In this document: piece by piece, positions 13,901-25,900 of the stretch | Layout: every line of letters begins with the position of its first letter | Numbering within the stretch: the stretch's first letter is position 1 | Assembly (NCBI RefSeq): GCF_037042905.1 | Contig: NC_087256.1 | Coordinates: forward strand, 26,307,501 to 26,371,500 | DNA: 64,000 nucleotides | DNA from: Lytechinus pictus | Taxonomy: Eukaryota > Echinodermata > Echinoidea > Temnopleuroida > Toxopneustidae | Reading direction: 5' to 3' | Position numbers and translations under genes: made by a program | The notes under the pieces: model-generated | Database searches by the model: none | What the model was told of the DNA's origin: nothing | What the model saw: only the letters and a program-made list of their open reading frames with translations

Positions 13901-16900
13901 AGGGTGGTGGTGGTGGTGATGAGGAGGAGGGTGGTGGTGGTGGTGGTGGTAGTGAGGAGGAGGGTGGTGGTGATGGTGTGATGTTGATTATGAGGAGGAG
14001 GAGGAGGGTGGTGGTGGTGATAATGAAGGTAGTGGTGAGGAGGAGGAGGGTGGTGGTGGTGAGGAGGAGGATGGTGGTGATGAAGGTAGTGGTGAGGAGG
14101 AGGAGGGTGGTGGTGGTGAGGAGGATGGTGGTGATGAAGGTAGTGGTGAGGAGGAGGAGGGTGGTGGTGGTGATGGTGGTGAGGAGGATGATGGTGGTGG
14201 TGGTGGTAAAGAGGGTGGTGGTGGTAAGGAGGGTGGTGGTGGTGAGGATGATGGTGATGAGGATGATGGTGATGAAGGTAGTGGTGAGGAGGAGGATGGT
14301 GGTGAGGAGGAGGATGGTGGTGGTGATGAGGAGGAGGAGGAGGAGGATGGTGGTGGTGGTGATGAGGAGGAGGAGGAGGAGGAGGATGGTGGTGGTGGTG
14401 ATGAGGAGGAGGAGGATGGTGGTGGTGGTGGTGATGAGGAGGAGGAGGATGGTGGTGGTGGTGATGAGGAGGAGGATGGTGGTGGTGGTAGTGATGAGGA
14501 GGAGGATGGTGGTGGTGGTAGTGATGAGGAGGAGGATGGTGGTGGTGGTGGTAGTGATGAGGAGGAGGAGGATGGTGGTGGTGGTGGTGGTGGTGATGAG
14601 GAGGAGGAGGAGGATGGTGGTGGTGGTGGTGAGGAGGAGGAGGATGGTGGTGGTGGTAGTGATGAGGAGGAGGATGGTGGTGGTGGTAGTGATGAGGAGG
14701 AGGATGGTGGTGGTGGTAGTGGTGATGAGGAGGATGGTGGTGGTGGTGGTGGTGGTGATGAGGAGGAGGAGGAGGATGGTGGTGGTGGTGGTGAGGAGGA
14801 GGAGGAGGAGGAGGAGGATGGTGGTGGTGGTGGTGAGGAGGAGGAGGATGGTGGTGGTGGTGGTGGTGAGGAGGAGGAGGAGGATGGTGGTGGTGGTGGT
14901 GGTGAGGAGGAGGAGGATGGTGGTGGTGGTGGTGGTGAGGAGGAGGAGGAGGAGAATGGTGGTTGTGGTGAGGAGGAAGAGATATAAGATGTATAACAAA
15001 ATGTGTAAACTTGTAAATCATAATGAATGTATAATTTTGCTAAATTCTTTTATGTCAGAGTAACTATTATTTTGAAACTAGTAATTGCAATTATTTTCCA
15101 TCTGTGGGATAATAAATCAAAATCCAATTTCCCTTCTTGATATGAAAAAAAAAATGTTTTTATCTTTCTTTCTGACAGACTGTAGTGAATGCCACCATTG
15201 CAAATGCAGAATCTGCCCAAGATTTCATTGATAACAACGTGGAGAGTGAAGTCCAATCGGTAAGAAAGGGATGGTTCTTACAAGAAATGCTATCACTAGA
15301 GGATGTGTAATTGATTTACTAGCTAATAGTGGCCACCTTGGTGGCACGACATTTGCTCCTGCGACATTTTCTCCGGTCTTCTTATCTCAGAGGGCATGAG
15401 TTTAGAGTTAGGATTGTAATAGAGTTTTTGGTTCAGAATAACGTGAAGATAGAGATTAGGGTTTTATATAGTTTTGGAGGTTAGATTTTATGTTTAGCTT
15501 AACGTGCAGATTTTCCATCGGAGCAATTGTTGTCGGAGCAAATGTCGTGGAACCAGCCACTTGTTCCTTTTCATGTCATGGGTGATGCTTTACTACACAA
15601 TTAGCCAGTTAAAAAAAAGGAGGAAAACCAATGCAAATTAGGGTCGGTCTGCACATTTTTTTTTTTTTTGGGGGGGGGGGTCAAATTTAAATAAAGAAAA
15701 ATGAAGACTGCAGGTTTGACAAATGTCTGTGAGGTTAGAGCAAACAAACTTTTTTTTTGGAGGGGGGGGGGGCATAGTCACTTGCTCCCTTCAACCCTTG
15801 GAAGTCCAGGGTAGCTTTCCAGTGAAGGTGTTTGTAAGTTATGCTAAGCTTTAGGCATGCCTGGAGTATGTTCTTGGGGGCCAAGTCAGCTACAAAGAGA
15901 CACATCATCTAGCATGAGAAAAGGTCACCAGTCATACGTACAGTCGTGCAAGAAGTTTGTAAACAAATTTTCGGCATTACTCCTATGTGTTTAATGTGTT
16001 TTTTACTCCTACGTGCAAGAAGTTGTAACAATATTATGAAACGGCCCCTTGCACAGATACGCAGACTTCCCACCCATTCTGAATTAGGAGGAAAGAATAT
16101 GAATTCTTGACCATTCTGAGTTCTGGTCCGAAGTAATTTTCCTCTATTCCTGATGGCTTACTGCACAATCCTTGGGGAAAATACTGCTTTTTCCCCCTTT
16201 TTTAAAAGACAAATCATCCTTATTTCCCAGTTACATGAGTTGGGAGGTCTGTGTTTAAACACTTGAATCTGATTATTAAGTCTATAGTAGAGTGAAGTTA
16301 TAATTTCTTTATTTTCATATTTTTTTTTTCAGTCTATAGTCTCATACAGTAACAGAGTACTTGGTTATCCAGAGCAATTTGTGACATATGTTACTTACCA
16401 GGTTTGTACATGTATGTTTATAGTAATTGTAAGATGTAAGTGTGTCTCATTATTAAAAAAACCCAAGAATTATTGATTATTTATCATAACTTTGTTTGTC
16501 ATGAATACAACAGACAAATCATTGTGAAGCTCAGTATTTCCTCATTCACTGGGTATTACTCATATTCCTCATTCATGCATCAGAGAGAGAGAGAGAGAGA
16601 AAAAAAACTATTTGAGGAAAGGATACCATAAAGTCACTCGGTGGTTGTATCTGTGTTTCCAAATGTAAAGCACATTTTAAAAAAGTATAATTTCTGCTCT
16701 TTAATATGATACCCCAATCACAGAAAATGATCAACGAAAAAAGTTCTGTTAATTTGAAATAATGCTTGAATTCAATTTTTTTTATTTAAATGGAGAAGTT
16801 ATACATGTACAGTCTAGCTGTTAGACTGTGAAACACATTTTGTTTTAACTCTTTGTGTGTTTTCTTTGCATCAGTGCACACCCGTAGAAATGTTTTGTTC

Positions 16901-19900
16901 ATATTTTTGCACAACTTCATACTTACCTATTGATGCCCCTTTGTCCCATAGCTTTGTAGATTTTATAGTTATGTTTAGAATACATTCACTTTCAGAACCA
17001 CAGAACAATAAAAAAAAATCAATACATCCTCCAGCAGACGGAGGAAGTTCATTGCATAAAGAAATGAGAAAATCAAATAAAACCCTCTTCAAAAACAATA
17101 CAACAGTCCTGTTCATTGTCAGAAGTTACGACGCATGCTACCTATTAGAAAGGGGTGCTTTTGTCAGAGACACTTTGACCAGGCAGAGATTTACTCTCTT
17201 TTCCTTTTCACACTATATAGTATGGGCAATTTATGTCAAGATTATGATGATTTTGGTATGAATACAAACAAATCATGCCACTGACACAAACCAAAAGAAA
17301 GAGGGCCACATTTTGTCATTTTGGGGTGGCTGGTAGTGATTAAAGGTATTGTTTAACTTTGTGAGCAGCCGATTAAAAAAATTCTCAAACCAAGATGAAA
17401 CATGTGTACAAGTGCATGTATTAGAACTAATAAACCCTGAAAACAACCATTATTAAGAATGAAAAGCTAAAACTACAAGGCAAACCCCGATTTTGTAAAT
17501 AGGCGTCTTATAGACGCCTAAATAGTACACGTAAGTGTATGGGATGAAATTAAGATGGTGTTTTCGGTCACTTTATATTTCAATTTTTGAAGCACTAAAT
17601 AATTGTTTTCGAACGCAATTTTTTCTGGGCTTCATTTTTGTAACATATCACAGACACAGGTGACAAGTGTGACCTTCTAGCTCAGATTTTTAAAAAGTCA
17701 AACCAATGTTAACCAATCACTTTAAGATCGAATTAGCTGCAGAATCTCTGATTTTGATTTTCAATCCTGGACAATGATGCCAACTGACTTCAACTCACAA
17801 CTTATTCGTATGCATTTTTCTTTTATAGCTGGAGAACACAATTGGAGGCTGTCGTCCAGTTTATAACCTGTGGAATCAAGCAGTGAATACACTCTGCATC
17901 GGAATACTTCGATCATTTGTAAGTATACATTTGTTGGCCAATTCAAAATTAAAGTGATTGATAAGTTTCAATATTGGCAGCAGTAAGTTGATTACCCATT
18001 CTGTCCCATGCACTTGTTTCAGACTTCTAGCTGATTTTCAATAATTGTTATCTTTTCAAATTTTTTCTAGATTACTTATTTGAAAGTACTCTTGTGCTCA
18101 AGAATTTGTGTTTTTTTTTGGTATTTTTATTGATCCAGAGAAGTTTCAAATCAATGAATAAAAATATAAATGCTGCAAGTAAAGGTGAAATAAAATATGT
18201 TCCATCAACCTCCACTGTCCAGTATCAAATTGCGAATCAAACCGCTAGTTACTAAAATGTTGCCTGAATTTCCCCTCCCTTTTTGCCACTGTGTATTCCA
18301 TCTCTTTCATGATGTTCAGATATGTCCTGACACCTAAAAAATCTGGAAAAAAGTCTTCCTGAAATTAAAAAAATTAAAAAACAGGTAACCCTCTATCAAT
18401 GATATGATTTGGATTATAATTTTAAGCTATGGAAGTCAATCTAGATTGGGCTTCAAACACCAAACTTCGAATCACCAAATGATAGTTTTGAGCTAGGTGT
18501 TGAGCTCTCAATAATATGATTTGAATTATTTTTGGAAACTCATAGTAAGACTGGAGAATAGAGAACACCATGTAAGTTTTGCTTCTGACACCAAAACAGA
18601 CCTGCCAACCAGTACGTTTTAGCCGTATTTACTACGTTTTTTGCAACCAAAATACGGCAGTACGTTTTTTCTTTGAAAAATACGTTTTTTGTAAAAAAAG
18701 AAAAAAAAAAAAAAATATATATATATATATTTTTTTTTTTTTAACTAAATCGTAATTTATTGAGAAAAATAATCTCTTTATGTCTCTACTTCATAAAATG
18801 TGCACAAATATGGTTATTAGATCAATGTAATTTCAGGTTACTTGTTTTTTTTCCCAATCATTTTGTTCAAACCAGGGTGAAGATATACACATGTTTTAAT
18901 GTTTTTTTTTTCATCTGCAAGAGCAGTGCGCATTTTAGCTTGCATACAGCTTGAGCGCCGCGATGAGCGAGTGCGCCAAGCATTTTATTATGAAATACAC
19001 TTTTTTGGGGAAAAATACATTTTTTTTTATCACAGAATACAGTTTTCAATTCCCAGAGGTTGGCAGGTCTGCCAAAATCACCATTAAACTGAAATCATAA
19101 ATGGATGGCTTCGAGCTGGGTGTTGAGCTGTCAATATGTTTAGAATCACTTGTAACCTCACAGTAGGTGCTTGAGCTCGGGGAAGGCACTCTTGACTGTG
19201 CTTCCCAACACCAACACCAAACTTCAAATCACCAACTGATGGTTTCAGGCTGGGTGTTGAGCTATTAACACCAAACATATAATCACCAATTGATGGTGTC
19301 AAACTGGGTGTTGAGAACTCACAGTATGTGGGTGCTCGAGCTAGAGAAGGCACTCTTGATTGTGCTTCCCGACACCAACACCAAACTTCAAATCACCAAC
19401 TGATGGTTTCAGGCTGGGTGTTGAGCTATTAACACCAAACATATAATCACCAATTGATGGTGTCAAACTGGGTGTTGAGAACTCACAGTATGTAGGTGCT
19501 CGAGCTAGAGAAGGCACTCTTGATTGTGCTTCCCAACACCAACACCAAACTTCAAATCACCAACTGATGGTTTCAGGCTGGGTGTTGAGCTATTAACACC
19601 AAACATATAATCACCAATTGATGGTGTCAAACTGGGTGTTGAGAACTCACAGTATGTGGGTGCTCGAGCTAGAGAAGGCACTCTTGATTGTGCTTCCCGA
19701 CACCAACACCAAACTTCAAATCACCAACTGATGGTTTCAGGCTGGGTGTTGAGCTATTAACATCAAACATATAATCACCAATTGATGGTGTCAAACTGGG
19801 TGTTGAGAACTCACAGTATGCAGGTGCTCGAGCTAGAGAAGGCACTCTATATTGTGCTTCCCAACACCAACACCAAACTTCAAATCACCAACTGATGGTT

Positions 19901-22900
19901 TCAGGCTGGGTGTTGAGCTATTAACACCAAACATATAATAACAAATTGATGGTGTCAAACTGGGTGTTGAGAACTCACAGTATGTAGGTGCTCGAGCTAG
20001 AGAAGGCACTCTTAATTTTATTTATTTATCTACTACAGGGTAGCATTGTCAGTTTCAGAGCAGCTTTCCACAACGGCCTTGTCAACATAACATTTAATTT
20101 AGTATGATTAAAATAATATTATCGGTAATATTTACATAATCAGTAGCACAATTACATTTTCACGTATACTATATAAACATCTATATGAATATGGAACAAA
20201 AAAAATTAAATAAAAACAAACAAACAAAACATTTATCTTGAAATCTTAACAATGAATCAGTTGGTTTCAAAGTAAACAAACCCCCAAAACAACCCACCCC
20301 CCCCCCAAAAAAAAAATAATAATAATGATTTTGAAAAAAAAAAATTCATATGAAGTTCTCCTAATCCAAAAATGAAAACAGAATCAATATCAAACTATCT
20401 CACATTTTTGTTATACCAGGCATTAAAATGACTATTTCCCTTCATATATCTTCATTGTTTCATATATTATATTATGAAATTCATAATATCCTTTAATTTT
20501 CATTATTAATTGTGCTTCCCAACACCCAACTTGAAATCACCCTGTATTGTAATTATTTTATTCACTTCTCAGAATGGCCTGTGGTTCACTCTTGGTTGGT
20601 GCATTGTCTTCTTCATGCCTGCGCTCATCTTTGGCGTCAAGCTGGCCAAGTACTTCAGGACCATGGACACCACCGATGGCTATGCAGAGTAAGTAATGCG
20701 AGTCAGAAGTGATGATATCGTATCAATTAGTTTTATTATTATTTACCCAGGGTAGCCACTTCAAACCCTTATGAACCGTTCTCCCAGCAGGCCCTGCCAG
20801 TGCTCGTCAAGAATGGTAATGGTGGTGATTTCTTACCTGATTGCTAAGAAAGCATGAATGCCTGTAAGCAAGCAACCAGAGGACCAATGGCTTAAGGTCC
20901 TCTCCAAGGGACCTGGTATTGGGGATTAATGCCTTACCAAAGGGCACAGCACACCAAGTGGGAATTAAACCCGGGTCACCGGAATCTAAAATTCAAGCTC
21001 TACCGACTAAGCTATCGTGCCTCCTATGAAGGCAGGAGGTCCCGTTTTGCATGTCTTTGGTATGACTTGTCCGGGGATCAAACCCATGACCTTCAGTTCA
21101 TGAGACTGCGCTCTACCACTGAGCCACCATATCCGGTTCACAAAGGGAAATTCCATGAAATATAATCAATCTTCTTGTTTGCTGACTGACTATTTGTAGC
21201 TAGGATATTGCTAAAACATTAGGCAAATTAGTGAACATAGTATACAAAAAAATATTTGCTGTTTCAATTGAGTTCAGTATAGGTTTATTTCATATTACTC
21301 ATAAATTCATAGCATGCATACAAATATAACATACTCGTAATAAAATGTGACTGAAAGAATTTAAAGAAATGTATCATTAAACATATAGGAAGACAATAAT
21401 CAAAACTTTAACAATATAAGAGAAAAGGTGTAAACATTAACAATTTTGTGAATATTTTAAAATTTGTTTCTGATTAATAATTATTTTTTTCCCATTTGTT
21501 TTTTTTTTCAGTAATGACTTTGAAATGCAAGGGTAAGTGTTCCTTTATTTTTTTTTTAATTTCATGTTTTCCTTGAATTAGTTATCATTCCTCCATTCAA
21601 AATGATTATAATAATGAGTTCATGTCAGGACTAATAAGTTTATATGAGAGATGAGTATAAGCTACAAATATAAAATCATTAGTTTTACTAAGTGTATATT
21701 TTTCATAAACACCAAGTATATTTGTACAATGATAGAATTCTTAATTTTTCTATTCTGTACACATGTATGTACAATATGTATATGTTCAATATTATGTATT
21801 TATTTCAATGTGCATGCAAATGAAGTTATCATTCACGCTTCCAAAATTATTCAAAAGAGACCCTACCATGTATTGCATGCATTATTATGTTATTTTGAGT
21901 GGATTCAACAATGCATTCTAAAAAGTATTTCTCTTGTATATCGTTTCTTTTATTGAATTTACAGACAGCAGCATTATGGGTAAGTTTGTAACTGATTGTC
22001 GAATTTCATTTAGATTTATGCAGAAATTAAGTGTTTCTTCCATTTGTAATAATCACACACAACCATGTATTATACATTTTATGGGGCTTGATAGAAAAAT
22101 TACTTAAAGCCTTTCTAAAGCTTTGGTAGAAACAATCTACAGCTTTGGTAGAAACAATCTACAATATTGTTGACCATTGAATTTTTTTTATCCGTTGATT
22201 CTTTCTAAAAATTTTGAGGATATTTGGTGTCCTTTCTTTGTTACATTTTATTTTTATTTTTTTTTGTAAATAAGGGCCATTTGAACACCTAGCTTCATTA
22301 CATGTATGAATTTAGTGATCACATATCAGATGAATTACAAATTAGGGTGCTTAAATGTCAATGCACACATGTTAACTCTTTGCGTTGATTTTTTTCCCTT
22401 AAGAATATTGAAGAAATCATATTGCAGAAATGATAAAGATTATTGTGTTATTTTGCTGCTTTTTTTTTTACCTTGTATTTGGAATAGAAATAGTAGGAAT
22501 TGGGTCATATTGCCAATTTCTTGTATTTGAATCGTACATTTTTTTAACTTCTCTCTAACACTACAGCAACAAAGTGGCCCCTTCCTCGGGGTATCCAGCG
22601 TAAGTAAATACAGGTTGTTTGTCGTTGCGCACTTTTGTCCAACCTATGAATAGCTATAAAACCCATGGCTTTTCCAGTTTACAGCCCATTGACTACCATA
22701 TTCGATAATTCCCGTAGGCTTTGTGTAGGGGCCATTCGATCCCAGTAGGCAATGGGTTAACTGGAAAGTGCACCACCGGCCTTGTGTATCTGCTGCATCT
22801 TCGTATTTTGTGTTATTCTAACAAACTTCATTTTCATTTACTGTTTTATGTTGTTGTGCACGTGTTTGTTGACCAGCTTGGCTTTGCAAGGCAAATGCAC

Positions 22901-25900
22901 GCATTTGTTATGCACGTTTTGGTCATTTCCCCTTATACAGTGTATATGATGATCTGGGCCGCGTCTTACAAAGGGTTACGATTGATCCAATCAATCGCAG
23001 CTCTATGGAAATCCATCAGTGTCATAATCTTATTCTACGAAAAACTTGCACAACGTCCTCTGTATGCAAAGAGAAGCGCAGTGAATTTTCAAGAAAACAA
23101 TGAATGCATGAATATACATCATGTAGCTAGAAATTATTTTGAACAAACATGCAGAATAGATGTTGACGTTGCTGGCCGTCCATAGTTGTGATTGATCAAA
23201 TCAATTGTAACTCTTTGTAAGACAGGGCCCTGATATATTTGCACAATTTGTAAGGTATATTGAGAGGAAATCAGGGGATGTAATGGATTAAGGCAATTTA
23301 AACTGTGGATCTGGTTTTTGTGACATTAACATTAGTACAGACCATATGCCCCATTGGAGAAAAAAGTTGCTATTATAGTAACTTGCCATCCAATGGTACA
23401 TGTACATGTAATTTCCATTCTTGATTTCCAATTTGCAATTGAGCATTGTTACCATGGTAGCTACCATTGGATTGCAAAATTACCAAATGCTCTTCATTTT
23501 TAAGTGATGAACTTTTTGAGAGGGGGGGGGGGTGGAGGAGGGGAGGGGGGCTTGTCAAATATTTGGGACAAATAGCACCCTCTTCCAAAATATCCTGGAT
23601 CTGCGCCTGGACCTATGAAATGGCATTTGCTGTGTTCTAAAAAATGTCGACCATTATTAAGCATTTGAATAATATCTCTAGTAATGAGAATGGGTATTCA
23701 GTATACAGGTTTTTCCGTGTATGTCAATTTTCTGGTGACGACAGAAGTCCGTTCAACTTCGGCACTATCCGAATAGAAGACGGTTTTAACATGTTTTTGC
23801 TTATTTAGACAATTGTTTGACTTACATTAGATTGACTTATGCAGAGTCTTCCGTACATGCTTCAAAGTGGTCTTTTTTTGTAAAATGTTTAATGTATATT
23901 ACTTAGTACTTGCAAAAGATGATACAAAATTATAACAAGGATTTGAAAAATCAAGGCAATTTATTTTAAATAGTAATTCATAAAGTTTGTTTGTATAAAT
24001 TTCATTCAGGCATTATAGGCACCCCCCCCCCTTCGTTGTAGTTTAGTGATTTTTTTCTATCTTTGTTATTGAAGTCTTTGTATAATTATTATGTTATAGG
24101 GTCAGCTAATCACAAGGCTTGTTCCTTTCTTGCTGTCCCTCTCATAGTCAATCCAATGTTTATTTCTATTTGTTGTTGTTGTTTTTTCTATTTTGTGAAT
24201 ATGATACTTTGTATATGTATGTTTTTGTATGGATTTTTATGAGCAAATAAATTGAAATTGAATTGAAAAAATTGGAAAACAAGCATGGCTCTGAAAAGTA
24301 AATGAATCATTAATGTTTCATTCATGGAGCAAATATTAATACAAAAAAGCTCAAAATTAGTAGAAAAAAGGTGAAATGCTAAAGGTTTAAAATAAATCAG
24401 TATTTGGTATGGCTCACTGTCAGGTTTTCAAAATAAGATAAAACAAACAAGCATGGCTTTGAAAAGTAACTATTGATGTTTCATTAATGTAGCACATGGC
24501 TAAATAAAAATAAGTTCAAAATGTGAAAAAAATGCTAAAGGCTTAAAATAACTCAGTATTTGGTATGGTTTACTGTCAAGATCTTTCCAAAAAAATAATG
24601 AACTGTTGCAGCTGCTTTTTATATGTTCTTGATATAAAGCTCAAGGCTAAAGCTGCCATGTCTTTCTCTCTTCTCCCTTAGCAAATTGTATCCTTCATAT
24701 GTCTTTTAGATTGGTGTATGGGCAGTTGTTTTAAGAATTGCAAATAAAGCTAGGCAAAATATTAAAACGTACAGTGTATTGTGTCTTGGTGTAGCGGTTC
24801 TGACTCTCGCCTTCCAATCAGAGGGTCGTGTGTTCCTTTGGCAAGACGTTGATCTGCATTTGCCACTCTCCACCCAGGGGCTAATAGGGTCCCCAGTAGG
24901 ATGCGAAAGTTACTGTATGTTTGAAATTGCCAGCGCCTTTTGAGGCTGCAAGGAATGCTCCCCAGGGAGTGGAAATTGTGCACTTTCGTGCGGGATTGAA
25001 ATGAATCCAATGACCGGCGTGATAATATGCTGGAAAGCGCTTTGAGCCATATATGGGAAAAGCACTATATAAAAATTGGCTATTGTTATTGTTGGTGATT
25101 AATTAAGCTGTATCATTTGTGATTGTAGTTTTGGGGTTTAAATGTTTCTTTATTCTGAAAGAGAGAGAAAATATACATGTTTTCATTCATCCTTCATGCA
25201 TGTATATGTACCTTTGTTTTGAAATCAATTTATCAATTAATGTATGCACTTGTGGAGCATTGTGGCCCAGTGGATTTTTGGTCACAAATTCAGTAATTGT
25301 TTCCATTTTGAAGGTTAAGTAGAAGAAGCTTGCTAACGTTTCAACAAATGGTGTACATTTTGCTCTTTTTGCGGCTCAAAAAAATCATCATAAACCCCCA
25401 AACTGCTGAATCTTAATGGAGGATGTCTTGATCTGTTTGGTTATTGGTGTATTTTTTGTGGTCTCTATTGATTTTAGGTTTATGCTTTGGGGGGGGGGGG
25501 AGAGGGGGTGCAAATATTGATTACATATGTTCATATGTCTGACTATATTTCCCAAATCACATATTCTATTGGTTGGAATCATGTACTTACACAAAGTCAG
25601 TCATTGTTTCCATTTTGGTGATTGAGTTTGTTAACATTTCTAAAATTGGTAAACATTTTTATGTCCTTGCATCTAAAAAATATTACATACAGAAAAAGAA
25701 TGAATAGGGCCACTGCACACCTTGCGATTAGCTTACAACCCGAATGATAAAAATCATGGCAATTGATGAGAAGATTAAATCATGGAACAAAGTAGAATCC
25801 AAATTTTTGATTCGTCAAGTGAATACTCAAATGAAAGTTATTTAGGCTCTTTCATTCCTCTTTATAGTTATAGTAATCTATAAAAGGGAATTGTATTGAC

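Noticed and set aside
13613..14985. CRISPR-like repeat arrangement
   Set aside because: Simple triplet repeats without unique spacers, in animal DNA.
13576..15063. Open frames of 481, 430 and 378 codons on both strands
   Set aside because: They are pure translations of the triplet array (His/Pro, Met/Val/Arg, Leu/Thr runs); opposite-strand frames are equally long, and the region is an intron.
21045..21145. tRNA gene with CAT anticodon
   Set aside because: T-arm and anticodon arm look right but the acceptor stem does not pair and the DNA continues as SINE; not functional.
22721..23185. 154-codon frame
   Set aside because: It overlaps a MITE of which another copy exists; no conserved protein pattern.
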